DNA of 64,000 bases from an uncultured Flavobacteriales bacterium (GTDB lineage: Bacteria > Bacteroidota > Bacteroidia > Flavobacteriales_G > Salibacteraceae): contig CALSPD010000001.1 in assembly GCA_943788145.1 (NCBI GenBank), positions 1 to 64,000 of the forward strand, given 5' to 3'. The position numbers and the translations under genes were made by a program. Shown piece after piece: positions 55,796-64,000 of this stretch (the stretch's first letter is position 1; each line of letters opens with the position of its first letter). The notes beneath the pieces are model-generated. The model saw nothing but the letters and a program-made list of their open reading frames with translations, searched no databases and was not told the origin of the DNA.

Positions 55796-55836
55796 TTGAT
55801 ATAGGTTTACAATTTACATCAAAGATAACCCGCATT

Positions 55837-56313
55837 ATGAGGATAAGAGTCTTGTCTATTGGAAAAACGAACATGCCTTTTGTTAAAGAGGGTATGAACG
55901 AATACTTGAAGCGCATTGGCCATTACATTAAATTCAATTGGGAAGAACTCCCCGATATTAAGAATGGTGGTAAAATGAATCAAGACCTACTCAAAAAGGA
56001 AGAAGGAAAACGAATCTTAGGCAAACTCCTTTCGAGTGATCTTTTGATACTTCTAGATGAAAATGGAAAGAACCTTTCTAGTGTCGCCTTTGCGGAGTGG
56101 ATTGATCATAAACTGAATTATGAAAGCGGTCGAGACATGTGCTTTGTTGTTGGCGGAGCCTTTGGCTTCTCTGACGAAGTTTATGAACGGGCTGATTTCA
56201 AACTTTCATTATCTAAAATGACTTTTAGTCATCAAATTATCCGCGTAATCTTTGCTGAACAATTGTACCGAGTGCTTACGATCATTAAAGGTGAACAGTA
56301 TCACCATGTTTAG
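55837..56313 (+). CDS. rlmH: 23S rRNA (pseudouridine(1915)-N(3))-methyltransferase
   Basis: A 158-aa SPOUT methyltransferase acting on helix 69 of 23S rRNA. Motifs are CFVVGGAFGFSDEVYERAD (SAM knot) and SHQIIRVIFAEQLYRVLTII with GEQYHH at the end. The length matches the family. The 3' end overlaps the convergent galE gene by 29 bp. Confidence 0.95.
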   Translation: MRIRVLSIGKTNMPFVKEGMNEYLKRIGHYIKFNWEELPDIKNGGKMNQDLLKKEEGKRILGKLLSSDLLILLDENGKNLSSVAFAEWIDHKLNYESGRDMCFVVGGAFGFSDEVYERADFKLSLSKMTFSHQIIRVIFAEQLYRVLTIIKGEQYHHV

Positions 56314-57343
56314 CCTTGTTCAGCTGTTCTTGCCATTGCCAAGCTGTCAGCATCGCATCATCAATCGTGTATTTTGGATCCCAATGAAGGCTATTTCTTG
56401 CTTTACTATTATTCGCATATATACAGGCTACGTCTCCTGATCTCCGTTTTCCGATTTGATAGTCAAGATTCATCCCCGTAGCCTTAATAAAGGAATTCAA
56501 TACTTCTAGAACCGTGACCCCGATGCCCGTACCGAGATTAAACACTTCATAGGGTTTTGATTCAATTTGGTTTTCCAAGTATTCCAAAGCCAACACGTGG
56601 GCATGAGCGATATCCATAACATGGATGTAATCGCGAATGGCTGTACCGTCACGGGTTTCATAGTCATCCCCATAAACGGTTAAATCCTCTATCCAACCAG
56701 AGGCATATTGGGTAACAATTGGAACTAGATTATTTGGTCTTCCCTTAGGTAATTCCCCATTCAAGCCAGAACTATGGGCACCAACAGGGTTGAAATATCT
56801 AAGCGAAATAGCACTGAATCCGGCTTTTGTTTTAGAAAAATCTCGGAGAATGTTTTCTCCAATTAATTTAGTGTAGCCATAAGGAGACTCGGGCAATTTT
56901 GTGGGTGTTTCTTCTGTTACCGGCTGCATATCCGCATTTCCGTAAACGGTGCAAGAAGAAGAAAAAATAAAATGCTTGACCTTATATTTCTGAACACATT
57001 TTAAGAGGTTAAGCATTCCATTCAAGTTGTTGTGATAATACTCGACTGGTTTTTCTACCGATTCGCCCACCGCTTTCAAAGCGGCAAAGTGAATAATCCC
57101 GTCAATCGGTCCTTCCTTTTCAAAAAAGAGTTCTTTCAAGGAATTGTACGCGGTAAGATCGATGTCGTAGTTTTTTACTCGCTTTCCTGTAATCTGCTCA
57201 ATGCGCTCAAAAGTTTCAGGTTCGGAATTGGAAAAATTGTCAATTGAAACAACTTCATGATTTGTATTCTCCACAATATCAATGATCGTATGTGATCCTA
57301 TATATCCCGCTCCACCCGTAACCAATATCTTCATTCTGCTCAA
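56285..57343 (-). CDS. galE: UDP-glucose 4-epimerase
   Basis: A 352-aa extended SDR interconverting UDP-glucose and UDP-galactose for surface glycans. It has the NAD motif GGAGYIGSHTIID, the catalytic SSSCTVYG and YGYTKLIGE (Tyr, Lys), RYFNPVGAHSSG and RDYIHVMDIAHAHV. The start may be ATG 57343 or, more like its relatives, ATG 57334 (MKILVTGG). It overlaps rlmH tail to tail. Confidence 0.95.
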   Translation of the reverse strand: MSRMKILVTGGAGYIGSHTIIDIVENTNHEVVSIDNFSNSEPETFERIEQITGKRVKNYDIDLTAYNSLKELFFEKEGPIDGIIHFAALKAVGESVEKPVEYYHNNLNGMLNLLKCVQKYKVKHFIFSSSCTVYGNADMQPVTEETPTKLPESPYGYTKLIGENILRDFSKTKAGFSAISLRYFNPVGAHSSGLNGELPKGRPNNLVPIVTQYASGWIEDLTVYGDDYETRDGTAIRDYIHVMDIAHAHVLALEYLENQIESKPYEVFNLGTGIGVTVLEVLNSFIKATGMNLDYQIGKRRSGDVACIYANNSKARNSLHWDPKYTIDDAMLTAWQWQEQLNKAKHGDTVHL

Positions 57344-57485
57344 TTCTAATTCGAAAGTATAACTGATACCTTTTTTGCACTTAAAATGTTGCGTTATCTT
57401 TCAACATTCGCCTTTCGGTTATTTCATAAACGGCACCTTTGTTCGATTAAAATGTACCAATCCGTTCAAAACAAATTAACCTAAA

Positions 57486-58847
57486 TTGATATCCAATCAA
57501 ATAGCCGGCTGGGAGATTGCACTTGTTCCTATCTATCTTATTGTCATTTTCGGGTTACTCTATCTATACCCACCTAAGGAAGACAAAAAGCTGTTTATGC
57601 TCGGACTAGGTGCTAAGATATTAGGATCACTAGGCTATGTTTTTATTTACCTATTCTATTACGGAGGAGGCGATACGATTTCCTATTATAACAGCGCGAT
57701 TCCCTTTTTAAACCTTATTCAACAAAGTCCTTTCATTGGTATCGAGGTTTTTTTCGATGGATACTCTCCCGAAAACTTCTCCTTTTTCAGCGAAAAAACT
57801 GGCTACCCATTAATGTACATCTATATTGAACGGAACACAGCCCTTGTTTCTAAAATCGTTGTCCCTTTTCTGTTTCTCTCGTTCAAAAGTTACCTGCTTT
57901 CTTCCATATTAATCGCATCAACCGCATATCTCTGTTCCTGGAAATTATTTCAATTATTCCGGAATTTGGTCCCAAGTGGTGAAAGAATTGCCGCATTTTC
58001 AACTTTATTTTTCCCCAGCGCCCTTTTCTGGGGGAGTGGAATTTCGAAAGACACGGTGACATATGCATCCATGTGCTATGTGGCATACGGAATTTATTGG
58101 CTCGTCATAAAACGCAGGATTACTCCTGTCGTTCTTTTCTTTTCCATAGTCACTGCATATTTCATTTTAACCATTAAGGCATACATTTTTATCGTACTAA
58201 TCCCAGGTGCGCTGCTTTGGATCTTCAATGCTTCGATTAGTGAAATTCGAAACCGGTTTATTCGATTGGCGCTGGTGCCATTTACCCTAATCGTAACCAT
58301 CTTGCTTATTTCCTTTGTATTTACTTCCCTGTCCGATGTTTTAGGTGATTATTCAAGCGATAAAATCATTCAGAAAGCGATTGTTACACAGGAGGATTTA
58401 AAAAGGGATTATTATGGAGGAAACTCCTTTGATATCGGAACTATTGAGCCGAGTACTATAGGCGTACTTTCAAAACTTCCGATAGCTCTTTTTTATGGAT
58501 TTTTTGGCCCTACGTTGGTCCATGTGAAAAACGTTGTTATGCTGCTATCTGCCTTTGAAAACACCTTCTTTTTAGTATTAACCTTACTCATATTTGTGTT
58601 TCGCAATCCACTAAGGTCAATCAAACGCATCTTAGATAGCCCTTTATTGACTTTTTGCCTGATGTTTAGCGTCTTACTTGGATTCGGAATTGGACTCACT
58701 ACAGCAAATTTTGGGGCGCTTGTGCGGTTCAAGATTCCCTTGCTCCCATTCTTTAGTATGTTGCTATTGACCGTCTATTTCAAAAAAGAAACATTGGATA
58801 AACCCAAAACGAAACACTCATCAAAACCCTCTGAAAACAGGCCATGA
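57486..58847 (+). CDS. Polytopic membrane protein, possibly a polysaccharide polymerase or GT-C-like enzyme
   Basis: A 453-aa protein with ten or more hydrophobic segments. An early motif YYGGGDTISYYN and the loop SALFWGSGISKDTVTYASMC resemble EpsG/Wzy-type or GT-C proteins. No named family is certain. It begins at TTG 57486 (no ATG nearby in frame), follows galE divergently and overlaps rdgB by 4 bp. A glycan role is inferred. Confidence 0.58.
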   Translation: MISNQIAGWEIALVPIYLIVIFGLLYLYPPKEDKKLFMLGLGAKILGSLGYVFIYLFYYGGGDTISYYNSAIPFLNLIQQSPFIGIEVFFDGYSPENFSFFSEKTGYPLMYIYIERNTALVSKIVVPFLFLSFKSYLLSSILIASTAYLCSWKLFQLFRNLVPSGERIAAFSTLFFPSALFWGSGISKDTVTYASMCYVAYGIYWLVIKRRITPVVLFFSIVTAYFILTIKAYIFIVLIPGALLWIFNASISEIRNRFIRLALVPFTLIVTILLISFVFTSLSDVLGDYSSDKIIQKAIVTQEDLKRDYYGGNSFDIGTIEPSTIGVLSKLPIALFYGFFGPTLVHVKNVVMLLSAFENTFFLVLTLLIFVFRNPLRSIKRILDSPLLTFCLMFSVLLGFGIGLTTANFGALVRFKIPLLPFFSMLLLTVYFKKETLDKPKTKHSSKPSENRP

Positions 58848-59422
58848 AACTGATTTTCGCCTCAGGCAATAAACATAAAGTTGGAGAAATTAAAAGCAAA
58901 ATTCCTACTGGAATAGAAATCTTCTCGATGAAGGAAATGGGCTTTGAGGGAGACATTGACGAAACCGGCCAAACATTGGAGGTAAACGCCAAAATAAAAT
59001 CCGACTTTATTTACTCTCTTTTCCATGAAAATTGTTTTGCCGATGACACAGGGTTGGAAATAAAAGGCCTTAATGGAGCTCCAGGTGTGTATTCTGCTCG
59101 ATATGCAGGAGCCAATTGCTCATTCCAGGACAATGTCGATTTAGTGCTTAAAAACCTAAAAGGAACGAATGAAAGATCTGCCAGATTCAGAACCGTCATT
59201 CATCTTCATTGGAAAAACCAAGAGTTTCAATTCGAAGGAATCGTAAATGGTACAATTACGGAATCACCTATTGGGGAAGCTGGGTTTGGTTATGACCCAA
59301 TTTTCCTACCTCGTGGTTTTAAGAAAACCTTCGCAGAGATGAACCTTTCCGAAAAGAACGAAATAAGTCATCGGGCAATTGCCGTGAATAAAATGATTGA
59401 TTTTTTAAGGTCAGAAGTCTAA
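58844..59422 (+). CDS. rdgB: XTP/dITP diphosphatase (RdgB/HAM1)
   Basis: A 192-aa house-cleaning pyrophosphatase removing dITP/XTP. It has FASGNKHKVGEI at the start, FADDTGLEIKGLNGAPGVYS (catalytic Asp), GEAGFGYDPIFLPRG and the ending ISHRAIAVNKM. Length and motifs are complete. It overlaps the upstream gene by 4 bp and the convergent ddl gene by 4 bp. Confidence 0.95.
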   Translation: MKLIFASGNKHKVGEIKSKIPTGIEIFSMKEMGFEGDIDETGQTLEVNAKIKSDFIYSLFHENCFADDTGLEIKGLNGAPGVYSARYAGANCSFQDNVDLVLKNLKGTNERSARFRTVIHLHWKNQEFQFEGIVNGTITESPIGEAGFGYDPIFLPRGFKKTFAEMNLSEKNEISHRAIAVNKMIDFLRSEV

Positions 59423-60400
59423 TCACGAAACATCTCTGTCAGCGACAATTCAAAGAATTCTTCCAAAGTATAACCTGAGTGTTTAGCTTGTTGTGGAATT
59501 ATGCTGGCTTCGCTTAAACCCGGTGTTGTGTTCACTTCGATCAAATAGATACCCGTTTCGCAAATCATATAATCGACTCGGATCATTCCTTTACAATGCA
59601 GCCAGCCATAGATGTTCTCAGTTAAGGACGTCACTTCAGCATAAACGCTTGGGTCAATACGAGCTGGTGTAATTTCTTGCGTCTCCTGGTTCAAATACTT
59701 AGAGTCAAAATCAAAAAATTCGTTGGCCGGCACAATTTCAGTTACTCCAGTTGATTTTGGAACCCCGCCTTTACTAACACATCCACATGAAACCTCAGTT
59801 CCGACCAAAAGGCTTTCGATTAGGGCATCAACTCCTTCAGCTTGGGCATTTTTAATTGCCTCAGTCAATTGTTCTACATGTTTAACCTTCGTAACTCCAA
59901 TACTTGATCCCCCATCGTTGGGTTTCACAAAACAGGGAAGGCCAACCTTTTCAATGATTTCTACTTCATTAAATGAATGTCCGAGTCGAGCTATGTAAGA
60001 TATAGCCACATTTACTCCGGATGCCTTCAGATACCTGTTGCACGCTGCTTTATTGAAGGTGATGGCTGAAGCCAAAACCCCACAATTATTATATGGAATT
60101 CCAATGATGTCGAAATATCCTTGGATGACGCCATCTTCGCCAGGTGTGCCATGAATAGCGCAGAATACCCCGTCAAATTTTATAGTTTGTTGATTTAAAG
60201 AGAGACTAAATTCATTCTTATTGATTGCTACTCGCCCCCCTGCTTCATCTTTAAACCACCATCCATCTCGATCTATGTCAACGAGATACGCTGCAAATTT
60301 TTCGCCTTCGATGTATTTACGAACTACTTGAGCACTCTTTTCAGAAATGACTCGTTCACCCTGAAAATCCCCCGTAAATAATTGCAATATTCCTTCGCAT
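59419..60400 (-). pseudogene. ddl: D-alanine-D-alanine ligase with one apparent +1 frameshift near the start
   Basis: An ATP-grasp ligase making D-Ala-D-Ala for peptidoglycan. The main frame (about 325 aa) has AIHGTPGEDGVIQGYFD, VGLPCFVKPNDGGSSIGVTK, IRVDYMICETGIYLIEVNTT and PGLSEASI. The canonical beginning is in another frame: from ATG 60400 it reads MRRNIAIIYGGFSG and then a stop, whereas the main frame continues GERVISEKSAQVV. Removing one G at about 60357-60363 joins them. An unbroken frame from a TTG at 60444 exists but replaces the glycine-loop strand with an unrelated sequence. As ddl is normally essential, a sequencing error is the likely cause. Confidence 0.88.
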
Positions 60401-60483
60401 GTCAATTTGATCTTATTTCTCAAATTTACCAAGGGTTCGAGCAAAGAGAAACGCTCTATTGCAAGATTATCAACATTCAGAAT

Positions 60484-61416
60484 TTAGTTGGACATGGAAT
60501 CGAGAATCACTTTCAATCCTTCGTCTAATCCGGTAGACGGCTTATAGCCTACATGATTCAACAATTTGGCGCTGCTTCCGTATCGCCTTCCAATTTCATA
60601 GTCATAGCGCTTGCTTGGTGCATCGATGTGGTGAATTTCAGAATTAGAATTAGTAATAGCCTTGATACGCTCGGCAACTGTTCCAATGGTAGCCTCCTTT
60701 TCATTCGCCACGTTAAAAATCTCAAAGCCATGCGCCTTTTGAGCTAATAGAATCGTTGCTTTTACAGCGTCATCTACGTAGGTGAAATCTCGAGTTTGCT
60801 CTCCTGTACCATAGACGGTAATTGGTTCATTGTTTAAGGCTTGTTCGAAAAACCTAGGTATGACCATTCTGTTATCTTGTCTGATACCGAAAATATTGAA
60901 GAATCGAAGAGCTACAGAGCTTATGCCTTTTTCTTCATAGAGCGAGGCTAAGTAAATCTCATTATATCTTTTCGCCATTGAATAACTGGTTCTAGGATCC
61001 ACTAGAATTTCTTCATCTACACTTTTCTCAAGCGCCAAATGACCATAAACTCCACTTGTCGAAGCATAAACAACTTTAGAAATACCATTTTGAATCGCGG
61101 CTTGAGCAACGCTTTGCATACCGTTGACTTCAGTTTCCATCGTTTCAATCGGATTGTCAGCAACAATATCTACACCCAATATTGCCGCGAAATGGAAGAT
61201 GATATCCGCTCCTTTGGTTAACTCTATCACCTTGGCCTTATCGGCAACATCCACTTTATGGAATTCAATTTTCGCAAGAACATCTTTTGGGATTTTATTT
61301 CCACGAATCAAGGTATCAATTACCACAACGTCATTGCCCATTTCAACCAATTTAGAGGTCAAGTGCGAACCAATGAATCCTGCTCCCCCTGTTATTACAA
61401 TCCGCTTATCTATCAT
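60484..61416 (-). CDS. NAD-dependent epimerase/dehydratase (extended SDR)
   Basis: A 310-aa sugar-nucleotide enzyme. It has the Rossmann motif ITGGAGFIGSHLTSKL, FHFAAILGV, the catalytic YSMAKRYNE (Tyr, Lys) and the substrate site VALRFFNIFGIRQ with TRDFTYVDDAV. It resembles UDP-glucuronate or UDP-glucose epimerases (WbpP/GalE type); the precise substrate cannot be set. It would supply activated sugars to the glycan genes. Confidence 0.85.
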   Translation of the reverse strand: MIDKRIVITGGAGFIGSHLTSKLVEMGNDVVVIDTLIRGNKIPKDVLAKIEFHKVDVADKAKVIELTKGADIIFHFAAILGVDIVADNPIETMETEVNGMQSVAQAAIQNGISKVVYASTSGVYGHLALEKSVDEEILVDPRTSYSMAKRYNEIYLASLYEEKGISSVALRFFNIFGIRQDNRMVIPRFFEQALNNEPITVYGTGEQTRDFTYVDDAVKATILLAQKAHGFEIFNVANEKEATIGTVAERIKAITNSNSEIHHIDAPSKRYDYEIGRRYGSSAKLLNHVGYKPSTGLDEGLKVILDSMSN

Positions 61417-61510
61417 ATCCTTAACATTTCGGGCAAATGTGTGAATTATTGGTCAATTCGAAGGTGTTCGAATCTCCTTACATTCGACCTTCCAATTATC
61501 TTTGGCGTTT

Positions 61511-62317
61511 ATGATAAAGTTTTTACGCTCAAGAATCTTTTTGATTCAAATATGTCTCGCACTTGTTTTTACTTGTCTTTGCGTTTACGGGGCTTATCTT
61601 TTTCTAAACAATTACGCTAAAACAGGAGAGGCTATTGAAGTGCCAAATCTTGAAGGGCTGGATATAATAGAGGCCGAAGCTGCGTTAAAATCCGAAGGTC
61701 TATATGCTGAAATAATTGATTCACTTTATCAGCAAGGTGATCGCGGTGGACTTGTTTTGGACCAAGAACCGAGGGCCACCTCACTGGTAAAAAAAGACAG
61801 AAAAATATATTTAACCATATCGCGTTATCAAACTCCAACTGTCATTGTACCAAACGTGTTAAACCAATCTATAGCTATCGCAATCAACAAACTAACTAGA
61901 AGAGGATTCCTAATTGGTCAACAAATTCCAAAACCAGACCCCTGCAACGGTTGTCCGATTGGTTTGGAAATTCGAGGCAAAAAACTCTTAGAGGGAACAA
62001 AGCTTCCTAAAGGAACTAAAATCGATTTGATTATTGGCATGAGTGATGATGAAGGAGAAGTTTTGGCGCCAGCCTTATACGGATTAACCCCAGACGAAGC
62101 TAAGCTATTGTTAACTTCCTATGGATTGAATGTAGGCGCGCTCGTCATTACCGATGCAATGAACAATGGCGACAGTCTTGCAGCAAAGGTTTACGATCAA
62201 TCTGAAAAACCAGGCACTTTCCTTAAAACAGGGTCTGCAATTGGTGTTTTTGCCTCACCAGATATTTTGAAATTACCAAATGTGAATCTTGATTCTGTAA
62301 AAGCTTCCATTCAATGA
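61511..62317 (+). CDS. PASTA domain-containing membrane-anchored protein
   Basis: A 268-aa protein from ATG 61511, with one N-terminal transmembrane segment (about residues 9-30) and three PASTA domains: IEVPNLEGLDIIEAEAALKS, VIVPNVLNQSIAIAINKL and APALYGLTPDEAKLLLTSYG. A partial tail KLPNVNLDSVKAS follows. PASTA domains bind muropeptides or beta-lactams in kinases; here no kinase domain is attached, a stand-alone form common in Bacteroidota. It overlaps the next start by 4 bp (ATGA). Confidence 0.88.
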   Translation: MIKFLRSRIFLIQICLALVFTCLCVYGAYLFLNNYAKTGEAIEVPNLEGLDIIEAEAALKSEGLYAEIIDSLYQQGDRGGLVLDQEPRATSLVKKDRKIYLTISRYQTPTVIVPNVLNQSIAIAINKLTRRGFLIGQQIPKPDPCNGCPIGLEIRGKKLLEGTKLPKGTKIDLIIGMSDDEGEVLAPALYGLTPDEAKLLLTSYGLNVGALVITDAMNNGDSLAAKVYDQSEKPGTFLKTGSAIGVFASPDILKLPNVNLDSVKASIQ

Positions 62318-64000
62318 TCGTTCGCTTACTAATAGCCTTCATTTTTTGCTTTGTTGCCTCAATGTTTGATGGTCGATCACAAGAAGTGCTTGAAGACTTG
62401 CGATACAATCAAGCGCTACAATCTCAGGCGACTGAGTCGAATGATGCTAGTAGAGAAGTAATTAGGAAGCCATTTATATACGCCATTGACACCATCGACC
62501 TACCATTTTTTGACGACTTCACCAAAAACCGGATTAAAACATACAATGCCAATAAAGACGGCAATAACATCTCTTTGAAGGTAATTTTTGGGTTTACCGT
62601 AAATGGCGATCACCCGACCAAACTTTCTATAAAGCGGGAACCAACTTTCTCTGTGCTTAAACCCATTTCAGGGCCTCCTCAATATGAGGAAAACCCAGTA
62701 TTATACGTCACCTTTTATGATGCCGAAGGTGAGGAAATTGCCTATGATACCGGATGGACAAATATCATTACCGAATTTAATCAGAGCAGCGGTTTGGTCA
62801 CCTACGATACGATTGAAGCCGAAACAACATTTGTGAACACCTTCGACACGCTCTATGTCGTAGATGATGATAATTCACTTTGGATCACTCCAACAAACGA
62901 AGCACGAAGAGGAGGTGCATTTATTAACAACTCCTTTGCCATCAATCCTATTACTCAGGGTGTGGCAACCTTTGATGGAACCGATTCTAGAGGTTTCCCT
63001 TACGATATTACTTCAGAAACAGCCCAAGGGCCAGCCGACACGCTTGAATCAAAGCCAATCGCTTTAGATGCAGCAATGCAAAACATTTTTCTTTCATTCT
63101 TTTATCAAGCTGGCGGTCATGGGAATGAACCTGAAGAAGAAGACACTTTAGTCTTGGAGTTTTATGACGTAACGAATGACCTTTGGCGACATGTCTGGAG
63201 TAGATCAGGAGGACTGGATGAGCCAGATGAATGGAGTGAACAAGTTTGGATAAGGGTGTTAGGACCAGACTACCAACAACCCGGATTTAAATTTAGATTT
63301 AGAAATTACGCAACTCTAAGTGCTAGCATGGATCATTGGAACATTGATTACGTGCGATTAGGTTCAGAGCGCGATAGCATTGCCGAAGACACCATAAGTG
63401 ATGTGGCATTTGTTTCTTCCTTGTCGTCATTTACAGGCTTATATACCAGCGTTCCATACAAGCATTACCTAGAAAGCTTTGATTCTTTTCAAGAAGACAC
63501 CGTTTTTGCATCGATCCGAAACCTAGGCTACAGCGATGTTAACGTATTAACGCTTGAGTTTAGGGTAACGGACCCAAGTAATAGCCTAGTTCAATCCTTT
63601 AGCACTTCTGACCCAAACTTAGCGGCAAGCTCAACTAAAAACTACGGTTTCTTGCAACCTGCTACTCAAATATTTCCAGACCTTGGAACTGAAATTGGCA
63701 TTTTCGATATCAACACATGGTTTTCTATTTCAGGTGGAAACGATCAATTTGAAAATGACACCGTTTATTCAAAGCAAGAATTTTACAATTACTATGCTTA
63801 TGATGACGGGTCTGCCGAAAAGGCCTACGCCTTAACTGGAGCTGGATTGAAGCTTGCTTACGAGTATTATACGCACGTTGGCGATTCGCTTCAGGCAGTT
63901 TTAATCAATTTCCCAATGACTCTTAAGAATAATGCAGAAGATTTGGGCATTGAAATCATGATTTGGGAAGACACCAATTCTGCGCCAATTTATGAATCAA
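62314..64000 (+). CDS. Large secreted protein, probably T9SS-exported, truncated by the window end
   Basis: The frame opens at ATG 62314 (overlapping the PASTA stop) and stays open for 562 codons to the last base. A signal peptide ends near DGRSQ (residue 23). Residues about 245-350 look like a MAM/jelly-roll domain (FLSFFYQAGG, DVTNDLWRHVWSRSGG, MDHWNIDYVRLGS). Later repeats resemble Ig-like adhesin modules. The C-terminus, where a sorting domain would be, is outside the window. The PASTA plus secreted-protein pair forms one transcription unit. Confidence 0.75.
   Translation, partial: MIVRLLIAFIFCFVASMFDGRSQEVLEDLRYNQALQSQATESNDASREVIRKPFIYAIDTIDLPFFDDFTKNRIKTYNANKDGNNISLKVIFGFTVNGDHPTKLSIKREPTFSVLKPISGPPQYEENPVLYVTFYDAEGEEIAYDTGWTNIITEFNQSSGLVTYDTIEAETTFVNTFDTLYVVDDDNSLWITPTNEARRGGAFINNSFAINPITQGVATFDGTDSRGFPYDITSETAQGPADTLESKPIALDAAMQNIFLSFFYQAGGHGNEPEEEDTLVLEFYDVTNDLWRHVWSRSGGLDEPDEWSEQVWIRVLGPDYQQPGFKFRFRNYATLSASMDHWNIDYVRLGSERDSIAEDTISDVAFVSSLSSFTGLYTSVPYKHYLESFDSFQEDTVFASIRNLGYSDVNVLTLEFRVTDPSNSLVQSFSTSDPNLAASSTKNYGFLQPATQIFPDLGTEIGIFDINTWFSISGGNDQFENDTVYSKQEFYNYYAYDDGSAEKAYALTGAGLKLAYEYYTHVGDSLQAVLINFPMTLKNNAEDLGIEIMIWEDTNSAPIYES

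Noticed and set aside
60401-60444. TTG start for ddl at 60444
   Set aside because: It yields a non-homologous N-terminus; the ATG at 60400 in the other frame gives the canonical MRRNIAIIYGGFSG start.
1-64000. CRISPR arrays, tRNA or rRNA genes
   Set aside because: No regularly spaced repeats and no cloverleaf or rRNA-like sequence noticed on either strand while reading; a tRNAscan/Infernal run would be decisive.

Overview
The window looks like a chromosomal segment from a member of the Bacteroidota, probably a flavobacterium-like or Cryomorphaceae-like lineage. The evidence is moderate-to-low GC, type IX secretion (T9SS) C-terminal sorting domains on secreted proteins, several families common in this phylum (DUF4834, DUF4783, DUF5687, FISUMP, peptide-scavenging S9/POT genes), a short CarB without the allosteric domain, and Bacteroidota-type IS1595 elements. 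I cannot name a genus from the sequence alone.

Layout. 1-7.7 kb is accessory: a wrecked DUF2779 gene, then two 1,005-bp IS1595-family elements enclosing about 3.7 kb of cargo. The cargo carries a GIY-YIG protein, an FCP1-like HAD phosphatase, an orphan AddB-like PD-(D/E)XK domain, and a 243-bp direct repeat lying flush against the inner end of each IS. 8-12.1 kb is a four-gene envelope/secretion operon (PQQ-like propeller, membrane-anchored protein, LprI-like, SIMPL). 12.2-15.2 kb holds the most striking object: an internally deleted IS1595 derivative followed by a complete diversity-generating retroelement (DGR). It has a FISUMP-domain target gene with its variable repeat (VR), avd, an adenine-rich template repeat (TR), and a DGR-type reverse transcriptase (RT). 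15.4-30.4 kb mixes secreted proteins, Dps, proline dehydrogenase, two metallopeptidases, a GlcD-like oxidase, and a DPP IV/POT peptide-uptake pair that reads as broken. 30.4-64 kb is well-preserved core genome. It includes carB; a surface-glycan cluster (YfhO, glycosyltransferases, a formyltransferase-deacetylase fusion, a PIG-L deacetylase, sulfotransferases, a flippase, an FkbM methyltransferase); a very large M1 peptidase with a probable C-terminal barrel; and nadC, rlmH, galE, rdgB, ddl, a PASTA protein and the start of a large secreted protein that runs off the window.

How the genes fit. The DGR would rewrite the 3' end of the secreted FISUMP protein. TR adenines map onto roughly twenty substituted positions in VR, and many Asn codons become Tyr. 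The glycan cluster is mostly translationally coupled (4-bp overlaps) and suggests a deacetylated, possibly N-formylated and sulfated surface polysaccharide. Proline dehydrogenase, the M1, M43 and S9 peptidases and the POT transporter suggest a peptide- and amino-acid-based diet.

Caveat. Broken genes at 0.4-1.9, 12.7-14.7 and 26.8-30.4 kb, and even the essential ddl gene near 60.36 kb, are broken mostly by single-base insertions. In the RT these add up to a multiple of three. That pattern resembles residual sequencing insertions as much as decay, so several entries marked pseudogene may be intact in the organism.
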